Below, piece by piece: positions 15,484 to 22,891 of a stretch of DNA of 64,000 nt. The stretch's first letter is position 1. Each line of letters starts with the position of its first letter. The notes below the pieces were generated by a model, which was not told the origin of the DNA, did not search any database, and was given only the letters and a program-made list of their open reading frames with translations. Both the position numbers and the translations under genes were made by a program. Origin of the DNA: Leifsonia sp. SCN 70-46 (GTDB taxonomy: Bacteria > Actinomycetota > Actinomycetes > Actinomycetales > Microbacteriaceae); assembly GCA_001725325.1 (NCBI GenBank), contig MEFY01000001.1:372001-436000 (forward strand), given 5' to 3'.

Positions 15484-16953
15484 ATGGCTGACAAGACCGC
15501 TCCCCGCGCCACCTCGAACCGGTCCACGACTCCCGTGTCCGAGACGTTCGCGCAGTACATCTCCTCCCAGTGGGCCGACCGCCCGGACGGCCTGCCCTCG
15601 CCGCGCGCGCACGCGGCGTTCGCGGCAGCACGGCGGGCGAGGATCTCGGCGATGCACCCGGGCAAGCGGCTCATCCTGCCCGCCGGGGCCGCGAAGGTGC
15701 GCTCCAACGACACCGACTACGCGTACCGCGCGCACTCCGCGTTCGCGCACCTCACGGGCTGGGGCTCCGACTCGGTGCCCGGCAGCGTGCTCGTGCTCGA
15801 GCCGACCGCCGACGGGCATGAGGCCGTGCTCTACTTCCGCGAGCCCGCGGGCCGCGAGTCAGACGAGTTCTACGCGAACCCCGAGATCGGCGAGTTCTGG
15901 ATCGGGGCGCGCCCGTCGCTCGCCCACGTCGCCGCCGACCTGGGCCTCGCCACGCGCGGCCTCGGCGAGTTCGCCGCCGTGCTCGACACGCTCGACGCCG
16001 ACACGCTCCTCGTGCGCGACGCCGACCGCGACATCACCGACCAGGTCGACGGACGACGCCTGCTCGCGGCCGAGACCGACGCGATCGACGACGACGGGGA
16101 TGCCGAGCTCGCGCGCGACCTCGGCGAGCTGCGCCTCGTGAAGGACAGCTTCGAGGTCGCCGAGATGCGCGCGGCCGTGGATGCGACGCGCCTGGGCTTC
16201 GACGACGTCATCGCCGACCTCGCCGAGATCACCGCGCACGCGCGCGGCGAGCGCCTCGTCGAGGGCACCTTCAACCGCCGCGCCCGCGCCGAGGGCAACA
16301 CGGTGGGCTACGACACGATCGCGGCCTCCGGCCCGCACGCGTGCATCCTGCACTGGACCCGCAACGACGGCGCCGTCGTGCCGGGCGACCTCATCCTCAT
16401 CGACGCGGGAATCGAGCTCGACAGCTACTACACGGCCGACATCACGCGCACGCTGCCCGTCAACGGCACGTTCACGGAGGTGCAGCGGCGCGTGTACGAG
16501 GCTGTGCGGGAGGCGGCGGATGCCGCGTTCGCGATCGTGCGGCCCGGCATCCGGTTCCGCGAGATCCACGCGGAGGCCATGAAGGTCATCGCCGCGAAGA
16601 CCGCGGAGTGGGGGCTGCTGCCCGTGAGCGCGGAGGAGTCGCTCGCGCCCGAGCACCAGTACCACCGGCGTTACATGGTGCACGGCACCTCGCACCACCT
16701 CGGCATCGACGTGCACGACTGCGCGACCGCCCGCCGCGAGCTCTACCTCGACGGCGTGCTCGAGCCGGGCATGGTGTTCACCATCGAGCCGGGGCTGTAC
16801 TTCCAGCCCGACGACCTCTCGGTGCCCGAGGAGTATCGCGGCATCGGCGTGCGCATCGAGGACAACATCCTCGTGACCGAGTCGGGCGCGGAGAACCTGT
16901 CGGCGGGCATCCCCCGCACCGCCGACGAGGTCGAGGCCTGGCTGGCGCGCTAG
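15484..16953 (+). CDS. pepP: Xaa-Pro aminopeptidase (M24B, PepP-like)
   Basis: A 489-residue M24B metallopeptidase that removes an N-terminal residue before proline. An N-terminal AMP_N-type domain (SAFAHLTGWG, VLYFREPAG) is followed by the pita-bread catalytic domain. Metal ligands are visible in LIDAGIELDSYYTADITRT (two Asp), MVHGTSHHLGIDVHD (His), FTIEPGLYF (Glu) and VRIEDNILVT (Glu). ATG at 15484 is preferred over ATG at 15475 because GGTGGAG lies at normal distance only from the former; the difference is three residues. Probably cotranscribed with the EEP gene. Confidence 0.92.
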   Translation: MADKTAPRATSNRSTTPVSETFAQYISSQWADRPDGLPSPRAHAAFAAARRARISAMHPGKRLILPAGAAKVRSNDTDYAYRAHSAFAHLTGWGSDSVPGSVLVLEPTADGHEAVLYFREPAGRESDEFYANPEIGEFWIGARPSLAHVAADLGLATRGLGEFAAVLDTLDADTLLVRDADRDITDQVDGRRLLAAETDAIDDDGDAELARDLGELRLVKDSFEVAEMRAAVDATRLGFDDVIADLAEITAHARGERLVEGTFNRRARAEGNTVGYDTIAASGPHACILHWTRNDGAVVPGDLILIDAGIELDSYYTADITRTLPVNGTFTEVQRRVYEAVREAADAAFAIVRPGIRFREIHAEAMKVIAAKTAEWGLLPVSAEESLAPEHQYHRRYMVHGTSHHLGIDVHDCATARRELYLDGVLEPGMVFTIEPGLYFQPDDLSVPEEYRGIGVRIEDNILVTESGAENLSAGIPRTADEVEAWLAR

Positions 16954-16958
16954 ACCCC

Positions 16959-16964
16959 TAGGAT
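16959..16964 (+). promoter_or_regulatory. Leaderless-type -10 box (TAGGAT)
   Basis: TAGGAT is followed by 6 nt and GTG 16971 of the DUF6636-like lipoprotein. Confidence 0.55.
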
Positions 16965-16970
16965 TGGACC

Positions 16971-17618
16971 GTGAGCAGAGCATTCGTCGTCTTCGGGAGT
17001 GCGTCGTTGCTGGTCCTGTCCGCATGCGCGACGTCGCCGGATGCAGCGGGGACAACGACGCCCACGCCGAGCGCACCCGCGGCCCCGAGCGCCTCGACGC
17101 TCCCGGTCGCCACAGCCACTCCGACCGCCGTCCCGACACCGGATCCGGCCGCCTTCACTGCTGTGGACCCCGCCGAGTTCTACCTCACGGACATCCCCGC
17201 CGCCTGGGGCGGCTGGGACTACGAGGACGTGAACTTCGTGTCGCCGTCCGGCAACCTGGGCTGCGCCATCCTCAACCACGGCGTCGACACGTGGGGCTGC
17301 AAGATCGAGGTGCAGAACTGGGAGTTCCCGAGGAGCTCACCTGACGACTTCTGCTACGACACCCAGGTCCGGTGCGGGAACGGCATCGAGGCGGAGGGAA
17401 CGGACCTGCCTCACCCCTACCAGCACGGCGACCCCGGATTCCCCGCGACGCTCGCCATGACCGACAATTCGGGCGGCTGGGTCCGCGTGCTCCAGTACGG
17501 CGAGATGGTCACGTTCAACGGTGTGACGTGTTTCTCGGAGGAGTCGGGAGTCACGTGCGCGAACGCGACCAGCGGGCACGGATTCGTGATCTCTCGCGAC
17601 GAGAACACGATCTTCTAG
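16971..17618 (+). CDS. DUF6636-like lipoprotein
   Basis: A 215-residue lipoprotein. The signal peptide ends in a lipobox (LVLSAC, lipidated Cys about residue 19), followed by a Pro/Thr/Ser-rich linker and a globular domain. This holds SPSGNLGCAI, a central cysteine cluster, LQYGEMVTFNGVTCFSEES and GHGFVISRDENTIF, the pattern of the actinobacterial DUF6636 family. Six cysteines after the lipobox could form three disulfides. Function is unknown. GTG start chosen because a -10 box sits 6 nt upstream. The stop abuts the next, convergent gene. Confidence 0.8.
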   Translation: MSRAFVVFGSASLLVLSACATSPDAAGTTTPTPSAPAAPSASTLPVATATPTAVPTPDPAAFTAVDPAEFYLTDIPAAWGGWDYEDVNFVSPSGNLGCAILNHGVDTWGCKIEVQNWEFPRSSPDDFCYDTQVRCGNGIEAEGTDLPHPYQHGDPGFPATLAMTDNSGGWVRVLQYGEMVTFNGVTCFSEESGVTCANATSGHGFVISRDENTIF

Positions 17619-17954
17619 TCAGCGCTCCCGGCCCCCGAAGAACACGCGCGTCTGCACGACCCTGCCGTCGCGCACGGTGAGCACCTCCGTGTTGCGGTAG
17701 CGCTCGCCCGACTCCGCGACCACGTACTCGTAGTACGCGACGACGTCGTCACCGAGGGGCTGCACGGCGAGCATCGTGCGGCCCGCGAAGTGCGCGGCCG
17801 TGGGGAAGCACACGCGCATCCACTCGGCCTTGCCGATGCGGTCGTCCTGCGGGCTCGTGAAGGTGAAGTCGTCGGCGACGAGGGCGTCGGCGGCGGCAGC
17901 ATCCTGCGCGTCGAAGGCGGCCTGCAGGGCGCGCACCACCTCGACGTCGTCCAC
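17619..17954 (-). CDS. SnoaL/NTF2-like protein
   Basis: A 111-residue protein of the SnoaL or nuclear-transport-factor-2 fold: helical N-terminus (VEVVRALQAAFDAQDAAAAD), then DDFTFTSP and beta strands ending RNTEVLTVRDGRVVQTRVFF. Members are small ligand-binding proteins or isomerases with very varied roles. GTG at 17954 follows the stop of the upstream stress-protein gene by 2 nt, so the two form an operon. An open frame extends further upstream but only as a shadow of that gene. Confidence 0.82.
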   Translation of the reverse strand: MDDVEVVRALQAAFDAQDAAAADALVADDFTFTSPQDDRIGKAEWMRVCFPTAAHFAGRTMLAVQPLGDDVVAYYEYVVAESGERYRNTEVLTVRDGRVVQTRVFFGGRER

Positions 17955-17956
17955 GG

Positions 17957-18463
17957 CTACTCCGCGGGGTGCTGCTGCAGGGTGAGCTGCGCCTTCGCCG
18001 TGAGCTCGGGGTCGATGATGATCTGGTAGTTCGACGCGAGCACCTGGTGCGTCGACGTGAAGTCGCGGCGGCGGCGGTTGACGGCGTAGGTGACGAGGCC
18101 GAAGATGACGCCGAAGCCCGCGCCGATGAGCACTGCCGCGCCGACGAACCCGAACGCCTGGGCGCTCGGCTCGGAGAAGATCGTGAGCACGAGGCCGAAG
18201 AAGAGGCCGAGCCACGCGCCCGACGCGGCCCCGGCGAGCGCCGCGCGACCGTAGGTGAGCTTGCCCGTGACGCGCTCGACGGTCTTGAGGTCGTTGCCGA
18301 CGATGGCGAGCTTGGTGACCTCGAAGTCGGCCTTCGCGAGCCTGTCGACCACCGACTGGGCCTCGGGGTAGGTGTCGTAGGTGCCGAGCACGTCCCCCTT
18401 GGGAAGGGACGGGAGGACGGGGCCGCGACGGCCGAACGCGCTGGGGTTGCTCACGGGATTCAT
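17957..18463 (-). CDS. General stress protein 17M-like membrane protein
   Basis: A 168-residue protein. The N-terminal domain (LGTYDTYPEAQSVVDRLA, then FEVTKLAIVGNDLKTVERVTG) matches the general stress protein 17M-like domain of Bacillus and actinobacteria. Two glycine-rich membrane helices follow (about residues 68-90 and 95-117), then a basic stretch NRRRRD and a soluble tail. The start is the ATG at 18463; a longer open frame upstream lacks coding character and would cross the divergent promoter. Confidence 0.8.
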   Translation of the reverse strand: MNPVSNPSAFGRRGPVLPSLPKGDVLGTYDTYPEAQSVVDRLAKADFEVTKLAIVGNDLKTVERVTGKLTYGRAALAGAASGAWLGLFFGLVLTIFSEPSAQAFGFVGAAVLIGAGFGVIFGLVTYAVNRRRRDFTSTHQVLASNYQIIIDPELTAKAQLTLQQHPAE

Positions 18464-18478
18464 TGTTCCATGCAGGGG

Positions 18479-18484
18479 TAGGGT
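18479..18484 (+). promoter_or_regulatory. Leaderless-type -10 box (TAGGGT)
   Basis: TAGGGT is followed by 7 nt and ATG 18492. It lies in a small palindrome GGGTA-N6-TACCC. Confidence 0.5.
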
Positions 18485-18491
18485 TTTACCC

Positions 18492-19781
18492 ATGAGCACG
18501 TCGAGAGTATTCGCCGCCCGGCTGGTGGGATGCTCCGTCTTCGACCCCAACGGCGACCGCGTGGGCAAGGTGCGCGACGTGCTCGTGGTCTTCCGCTCCT
18601 CGGGCGGTCCGCGCGTCGTGGGGATGGTGCTCGAGGTGCCCGGCAAGCGCCGCGTCTTCCTCTCCATCGGCCGCGTCACGAGCATCGGCTCCGGCCAGAT
18701 CATCACGACGGGCCTCATCAACCTGCGCCGCTTCGAGCAGCGCGGCGGCGAGGTGCGCGTCATGGCCGAGTTCCTCGGCCGCACGGTCACGCTGCGCGAC
18801 GGCTCCGGCGACGCGACGATCGAGGATGTCGCGATCGAGGAGACCACCCTGGGCGAGTGGGAGGTGACGCAGCTGTTCCTGCGCCGCCCCCGCGCCGCGG
18901 GCGCCCTCTTCGGCAAGGGTGCCACGCTCTTCACCCCGTGGTCGGGGATCATCGAGAAGACGGGCGCCGGTGAGGCCCAGTCGGCCACGCAGCTCGTCGC
19001 GAGCTACGCCGACATGCTGCCCGCCGACCTCGCCAACGCCATGCTCGACCTGCCGGAGCAGCGCATGCTCGAGGTCGCCGAGGAGCTCAGCGACGACCGG
19101 CTGGCCGATGTGCTCGAGGAGATGCCCGAGAACGAGCAGGTCGACATCCTCACCCACCTCGACGACGACCGCGCCGCCGACGTGCTCGACCAGATGCAGC
19201 CCGACGACGCGGCCGATCTCATCGCGCACCTCGACGACGAGCGCGGCGAGGCCCTCCTCGACCTCATGGAGCCCGAGGAGGCCGACGACGTCCGCTTCCT
19301 GCTCTCCTACGCGCCGGACACCGCGGGCGGGCTCATGACGACGGAGCCCATCATCGTCTCGGCCGACGCGACCGTGGCAGAGGGGCTCGCCCTCATCCGC
19401 CGCCACGAGCTCGCGCCCGCGCTCGGCGCCGCGATCTGCGTCACGCTCCCGCCCTACGAGCCGCCCACGGGCCGGTTCCTCGGCATGGTGCACTTCCAGC
19501 GCATGCTGCGCTACCCGCCCAACGAGCGCCTCGGCGCCCTCGTCGACACCACCCTCGAGCCCGTGCAGGCAGGCACGAGCGCGGCGGAGGTGTCGCGCAT
19601 CCTCGCGAGCTACAACCTCGTCTCGGTCCCCGTCGTCGACGAGAACCACCGACTTGTCGGGGTGGTGACCATTGACGATGTGCTCGACCACCTGCTGCCG
19701 GACGACTGGCGAAGTACGAACGACGACGAACCCAGTCTCGTATCAGCCCCGGTGAGGAGGACATCTCGTGGCACGCGCTAG
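18492..19781 (+). CDS. MgtE N-domain/CBS-pair protein with PRC-barrel-like N-terminus, no membrane part
   Basis: A 429-residue cytosolic protein. Residues 1-140 hold a PRC-barrel-like segment (GCSVFDPNGDRVGKVRDVLV). Next come the alpha-solenoid repeats typical of the MgtE intracellular domain (RMLEVAEELSDDRLADVLEE, VDILTHLDDDRAADVLDQM). A CBS pair follows (GGLMTTEPIIVSADATVAEG, LVSVPVVDENHRLVGVVTID). The five-helix Mg2+ channel of true MgtE is missing. Mycobacterial Rv1232c has this same plan and lies beside a DUF1003 gene, as here. It may sense Mg2+ or nucleotides and act on the DUF1003 membrane partner; that is inference. Confidence 0.85.
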   Translation: MSTSRVFAARLVGCSVFDPNGDRVGKVRDVLVVFRSSGGPRVVGMVLEVPGKRRVFLSIGRVTSIGSGQIITTGLINLRRFEQRGGEVRVMAEFLGRTVTLRDGSGDATIEDVAIEETTLGEWEVTQLFLRRPRAAGALFGKGATLFTPWSGIIEKTGAGEAQSATQLVASYADMLPADLANAMLDLPEQRMLEVAEELSDDRLADVLEEMPENEQVDILTHLDDDRAADVLDQMQPDDAADLIAHLDDERGEALLDLMEPEEADDVRFLLSYAPDTAGGLMTTEPIIVSADATVAEGLALIRRHELAPALGAAICVTLPPYEPPTGRFLGMVHFQRMLRYPPNERLGALVDTTLEPVQAGTSAAEVSRILASYNLVSVPVVDENHRLVGVVTIDDVLDHLLPDDWRSTNDDEPSLVSAPVRRTSRGTR

Positions 19782-20280
19782 AACACGCCAGACCCGCACG
19801 GAAGCACGCCTGGACAGCCCCCGCGGGGTGCGCCAGGGGCTCTCGCTGTTCCAGAGCCGCGACCGCTTCGGCCGCTTCACGGAGGCGATCGCGCGCGGCA
19901 TGGGCACGCCGTGGTTCCTGTTCGGCCTGTCGATCTTCGTCATCATCTGGATGGTCTACAACACGGTGGCGCCCGACGGGCTCCGCTTCGACGACGCGGC
20001 CATCGGGTTCACGGCGCTCACGCTCATCCTGTCGCTGCAGGCGTCGTACGCGGCCCCGCTCATCCTGCTCGCGCAGAACCGGCAGGACGACCGCGACCGC
20101 GTGCAGATCGAGCAGGACCGCCAGCGCGCCGAGCGCAACCTCAACGACACGGAGTACCTCGCGCGCGAGGTCGTGGCCCTGCGTCTCGCGATGAACGACC
20201 TCGCGAGCAAGGACTTCATCCGCGCGGAGCTGAGGGCGCTGCTCGAGGAGCTCGACAAGGACGATGACCGCCGAGGGTGA
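19768..20280 (+). CDS. DUF1003 membrane protein
   Basis: A 170-residue DUF1003 protein with two membrane helices (about residues 48-66 and 78-100) between a basic N-terminus (FQSRDRFGRFTEAIARGMGT) and a charged helical C-terminus (NRQDDRDRVQIEQDRQRAE, then LARE). GTG start at 19768 has a strong GAGGAGG site inside the preceding gene and overlaps it by 14 nt, so translation is coupled. Family function is unknown; pairing with the MgtE-like protein is conserved in actinobacteria. Confidence 0.9.
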   Translation: MARARTRQTRTEARLDSPRGVRQGLSLFQSRDRFGRFTEAIARGMGTPWFLFGLSIFVIIWMVYNTVAPDGLRFDDAAIGFTALTLILSLQASYAAPLILLAQNRQDDRDRVQIEQDRQRAERNLNDTEYLAREVVALRLAMNDLASKDFIRAELRALLEELDKDDDRRG

Positions 20281-21358
20281 CGTGCGGGGCGCGCTCGCCC
20301 GGGTCATCGACCCCGAGCTGCGGCGCCCCATCACCGAGCTCGACATGGTGGGCGACGTGGCCGTCGACGGCTCTTCGGCGACGGTGGACCTCAAGCTCAC
20401 GATCGTGGGCTGCCCCGCTGCCGACACGATCGAGCGCGACGTGCGGGAGGCCGTGCTCTCGACGGGCGTGACCGCAGTCGACGTGCGCGTCTCCGTCATG
20501 TCGCGCGAGGAGCGTGCGGCCCTCACCGAGAAGCTGCGCGGCGGCCGCCCCAAGTCGATGCAGTTCGGGCCGGACTCGCTCACGCGCATCTACGCCATCT
20601 CGAGCGGCAAGGGCGGCGTGGGCAAGTCGACGCTCACGGCCAACCTCGGAGTCTCGCTCGCCGCACGCGGCCTGCGCGTGGGCATCGTCGACGCGGACGT
20701 GTTCGGCTTCTCCATCCCCGGGCTGCTGGGCGTCGCGGGGGCCAAGCCCACCCAGGTCGACGACATGATCCTGCCGCCCGTCGCGCACGGCGTGAAGGTC
20801 ATCTCGATCGGGATGTTCGTGGAGGGCAACACGGCGGTGTCGTGGCGCGGGCCCATGCTGCACCGCACCCTGCAGCAGTTCCTCACCGACGTGTTCTTCG
20901 GCGACCTCGACGTGCTGCTGCTCGACCTGCCGCCCGGAACGGGCGACATCGCGATCTCGCTCGGGCAGCTGCTGCCGCAGGCCGAGGTCATCGTCGTGAC
21001 GACCCCCCAGGCGGCGGCGGCCGAGGTCGCCGAGCGATCGGGCCTCGTCGCGCGCCAGACCGGCCAGACGGTCATCGGGGTGGTCGAGAACATGGCGGGC
21101 CTCGCCCAGCCCGACGGCTCGGTTGTCGACCTGTTCGGCTCGGGCGGGGGCGAGGATGCCGCGGCGCGCCTCGCCGTGCCGCTGCTCGGCTCCGTGCCGC
21201 TCAGCCTCGCGCTGCGCGTGGGCGGCGACTCGGGCGAGCCCGTCGTGCTCGGGCATCCCGACGATCCCGCCGCCGCCGCGATCGCGGGGATCGCCGCGCA
21301 GCTCGCCACGCGTGCCCGCGGACTCTCGGGCAGGAAGCTGGGCCTCTCGGTCACGTGA
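20264..21358 (+). CDS. mrp: Mrp/ApbC/NBP35-family P-loop ATPase
   Basis: A 364-residue iron-sulfur cluster carrier-type ATPase. An N-terminal MIP18/DUF59 domain (ARVIDPELRRPI, LTIVGCPAADTIE) precedes the deviant Walker A GKGGVGKST at 115-123, with DADVFGFSIP and LLLDLPPGTGD following. The CxxC motif that normally follows VENM near the C-terminus is missing: the segment reads VENMAGLAQPDGSVVDLFGSG. A bridging Fe-S cluster in the usual place is therefore unlikely. It overlaps the DUF1003 gene by 17 nt and is the third gene of the operon. Confidence 0.9.
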   Translation: MTAEGDVRGALARVIDPELRRPITELDMVGDVAVDGSSATVDLKLTIVGCPAADTIERDVREAVLSTGVTAVDVRVSVMSREERAALTEKLRGGRPKSMQFGPDSLTRIYAISSGKGGVGKSTLTANLGVSLAARGLRVGIVDADVFGFSIPGLLGVAGAKPTQVDDMILPPVAHGVKVISIGMFVEGNTAVSWRGPMLHRTLQQFLTDVFFGDLDVLLLDLPPGTGDIAISLGQLLPQAEVIVVTTPQAAAAEVAERSGLVARQTGQTVIGVVENMAGLAQPDGSVVDLFGSGGGEDAAARLAVPLLGSVPLSLALRVGGDSGEPVVLGHPDDPAAAAIAGIAAQLATRARGLSGRKLGLSVT

Positions 21359-21365
21359 GGCACGG

Positions 21366-21371
21366 TAGGTT
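21366..21371 (+). promoter_or_regulatory. Leaderless-type -10 box (TAGGTT)
   Basis: TAGGTT is followed by 6 nt and GTG 21378. Confidence 0.5.
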
Positions 21372-21377
21372 GGCCTC

Positions 21378-21617
21378 GTGAGACCGCAGTGGTGGAAGTC
21401 GTCGTCGCCGACACGCTCGTTCGTGCTGGGCGCGATCTTCCTGGCCCTCGTGGTCGTCGCGGCCGTCGAGCCCACCCTGCGGGCCGATCCCGTGCGCATG
21501 TGGGCGATCATCGTCGTGGCGCTCATCGCCTCGGGCGCCCAGGTGGCGTCGGGTGTCGCGACCCTCGTCTCGCGCCGGCGGGCGTCGCTTAACGCAGAAC
21601 GCCCCGACTCGGTCTGA
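21378..21617 (+). CDS. Small two-helix membrane protein
   Basis: A 79-residue protein with two membrane segments (about residues 14-31 and 40-62), an aromatic basic N-terminus (MRPQWWKSSS) and a basic loop (SRRRASLNAERP). GTG start 6 nt after TAGGTT. It follows mrp closely but probably has its own leaderless transcript. I do not recognise the family. Confidence 0.7.
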   Translation: MRPQWWKSSSPTRSFVLGAIFLALVVVAAVEPTLRADPVRMWAIIVVALIASGAQVASGVATLVSRRRASLNAERPDSV

Positions 21618-21664
21618 GCGGGGCGGAGCGTGGCCGGCCGCGGGGTGCGGCGCGGTGGCTTCGG

Positions 21665-21775
21665 TTAGAAGCGGCGGGTCGGAACGCGGCGGTAGCCGTC
21701 GGTCGCGACAGCGACGACGGAGCCCACGATGCCGGCGACGGCCATGGCCGCCAGTGCGAGGAGTTCGATGGTCAT
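21665..21775 (-). CDS. 36-residue single-helix membrane peptide
   Basis: A short gene read from ATG 21775 to TAA 21665. The product has one hydrophobic helix (residues 3-24, LLALAAMAVAGIVGSVVAV) and ends DGYRRVPTRRF. Short proteins with a single helix and a DG(x)xRVPTR tail recur in Microbacteriaceae beside LysR genes (recollection, not searched). It is divergent from the LysR-type gene at 21847 with inverted repeats between, so it may be that regulator's target. Its size may cause automated pipelines to miss it. Confidence 0.65.
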   Translation of the reverse strand: MTIELLALAAMAVAGIVGSVVAVATDGYRRVPTRRF

Positions 21776-21782
21776 GGCTCAA

Positions 21783-21797
21783 TTGTCGTCGCGACAA
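21783..21797. promoter_or_regulatory. LysR-box-like inverted repeat
   Basis: TTGTCG-TCG-CGACAA is a 15-bp repeat directly upstream of the 36-residue peptide gene. A second pair, CCATGTAG (21798-21805) and CTACATGG (21843-21850), brackets the AT-rich spacer up to the LysR start. Confidence 0.55.
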
Positions 21798-21834
21798 CCA
21801 TGTAGAACAAGAACATAAAACTTACATGACTCTG

Positions 21835-21840
21835 TAGTCT
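21835..21840 (+). promoter_or_regulatory. Leaderless-type -10 box (TAGTCT) for the LysR gene
   Basis: TAGTCT is followed by 6 nt and ATG 21847. Confidence 0.55.
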
Positions 21841-21846
21841 GGCTAC

Positions 21847-22764
21847 ATGGATGTGCGCCGCCTCGAACTGCTCAGGGAGCTCGCCGACCGCGGCAGCATC
21901 ACCGCCGTCGCGCACGCCACGAACCGCACGGCGTCGGCGGTGTCGCAGCAGCTCAAGATCCTCGAGCGCGAGGCGGGCGTGCCGCTCACGGAGCGCTCGG
22001 GGCGCGGGGTCATCCTCACGTCCGCGGGCCGCGCGCTCGCCCGCACGGCCGCCGATGTCGCGACCGCGATCGAGCGCGCGCAGGCCCTCTGGGAGGACTT
22101 CAGGGCCCAGCCGCGCGGCGAGGTCACGCTCAGCATCTTCCCCACGGGCGGCCAGATGCTGCTGCCCGGCCTGCTCACCGCGGTCGACGGGATTCCCGGG
22201 CTCACCCTGCACTGCTCCGACCTCGACGCCATGGTCACCGACGTCGCCGACCTCACGGCCGACTTCGACGTCGTCGTCGCCGACTCCCCCGGGCTGCTGC
22301 CCGCATGGTCGGAGCGCGGCATCACCGTCGTGCCGCTCATGCGCGAGCCGCTCGACATCGCCATGCCCGAGGGGCATCCTCTCGGCGCCAAGGCGGTGCT
22401 CACCCCCGCCGACCTCGTCGACGAGACCTGGATCGGCGTGCCGCAGAGCCAGCCCTTCGACAGGATCCTGCGCGGCATCGAGGCCGCGAACGGCACGCCC
22501 GCGCACATCGTGCAGCGCTTCACCGACAACGGAATCGTCGAGTCGCTCGTCGCCGCCGGGCACGGAGTGGGCGTGCTGCCGCGCTTCACGACGCGCGACC
22601 GCGAGAACGGGCTCATCACGCGCCCGTTGCAGGGAGTGCGCGCGACGCGCCTCATCTCGGCGCTCCTGCGCCCCGACCGGGCGGAGCGTCCGTCGGTGCG
22701 CGTCGTCGTCGAGGCGCTGCGCGCGGAGGCCGAGCGGTTCGAGGCGGCGCACGAGTCCGCCTAA
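21847..22764 (+). CDS. LysR-family transcriptional regulator
   Basis: A 305-residue LysR-type regulator. The N-terminal helix-turn-helix is clear (RRLELLRELADRGSITAVA, then TASAVSQQLKILEREAGVPL), followed by an effector-binding domain (LSIFPTGGQMLLPGLLTAV). The start at 21847 has a -10 box 6 nt upstream. The gene is divergent from the 36-residue membrane peptide gene, with candidate binding repeats in the 71-nt gap. Ligand unknown. Confidence 0.9.
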   Translation: MDVRRLELLRELADRGSITAVAHATNRTASAVSQQLKILEREAGVPLTERSGRGVILTSAGRALARTAADVATAIERAQALWEDFRAQPRGEVTLSIFPTGGQMLLPGLLTAVDGIPGLTLHCSDLDAMVTDVADLTADFDVVVADSPGLLPAWSERGITVVPLMREPLDIAMPEGHPLGAKAVLTPADLVDETWIGVPQSQPFDRILRGIEAANGTPAHIVQRFTDNGIVESLVAAGHGVGVLPRFTTRDRENGLITRPLQGVRATRLISALLRPDRAERPSVRVVVEALRAEAERFEAAHESA

Positions 22765-22807
22765 AGGCCTCTTGACAGCACGCCAGCGCAGGGCCACGGT
22801 GGTTAAC

Positions 22808-22823
22808 GCCAAAGCGCTTTGGC
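22808..22823. promoter_or_regulatory. LacI-family operator (perfect 16-bp palindrome)
   Basis: GCCAAAGCGCTTTGGC is a perfect palindrome with the CG centre typical of LacI/GalR sites. A plausible promoter overlaps it: TTTGGC (22818-22823), 17 nt, GATACT (22841-22846). A related half-site, TAATCGCTTTAGCA, lies at 22867-22880 just before the ribosome binding site. No lacI-type gene is in the window. Confidence 0.8.
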
Positions 22824-22891
22824 AATCCCATCCCCCTGCGGATACTGGCCCCTAGGCCTCCCGAAGTAATCGCTTTAGCAAGGAGACAGCA

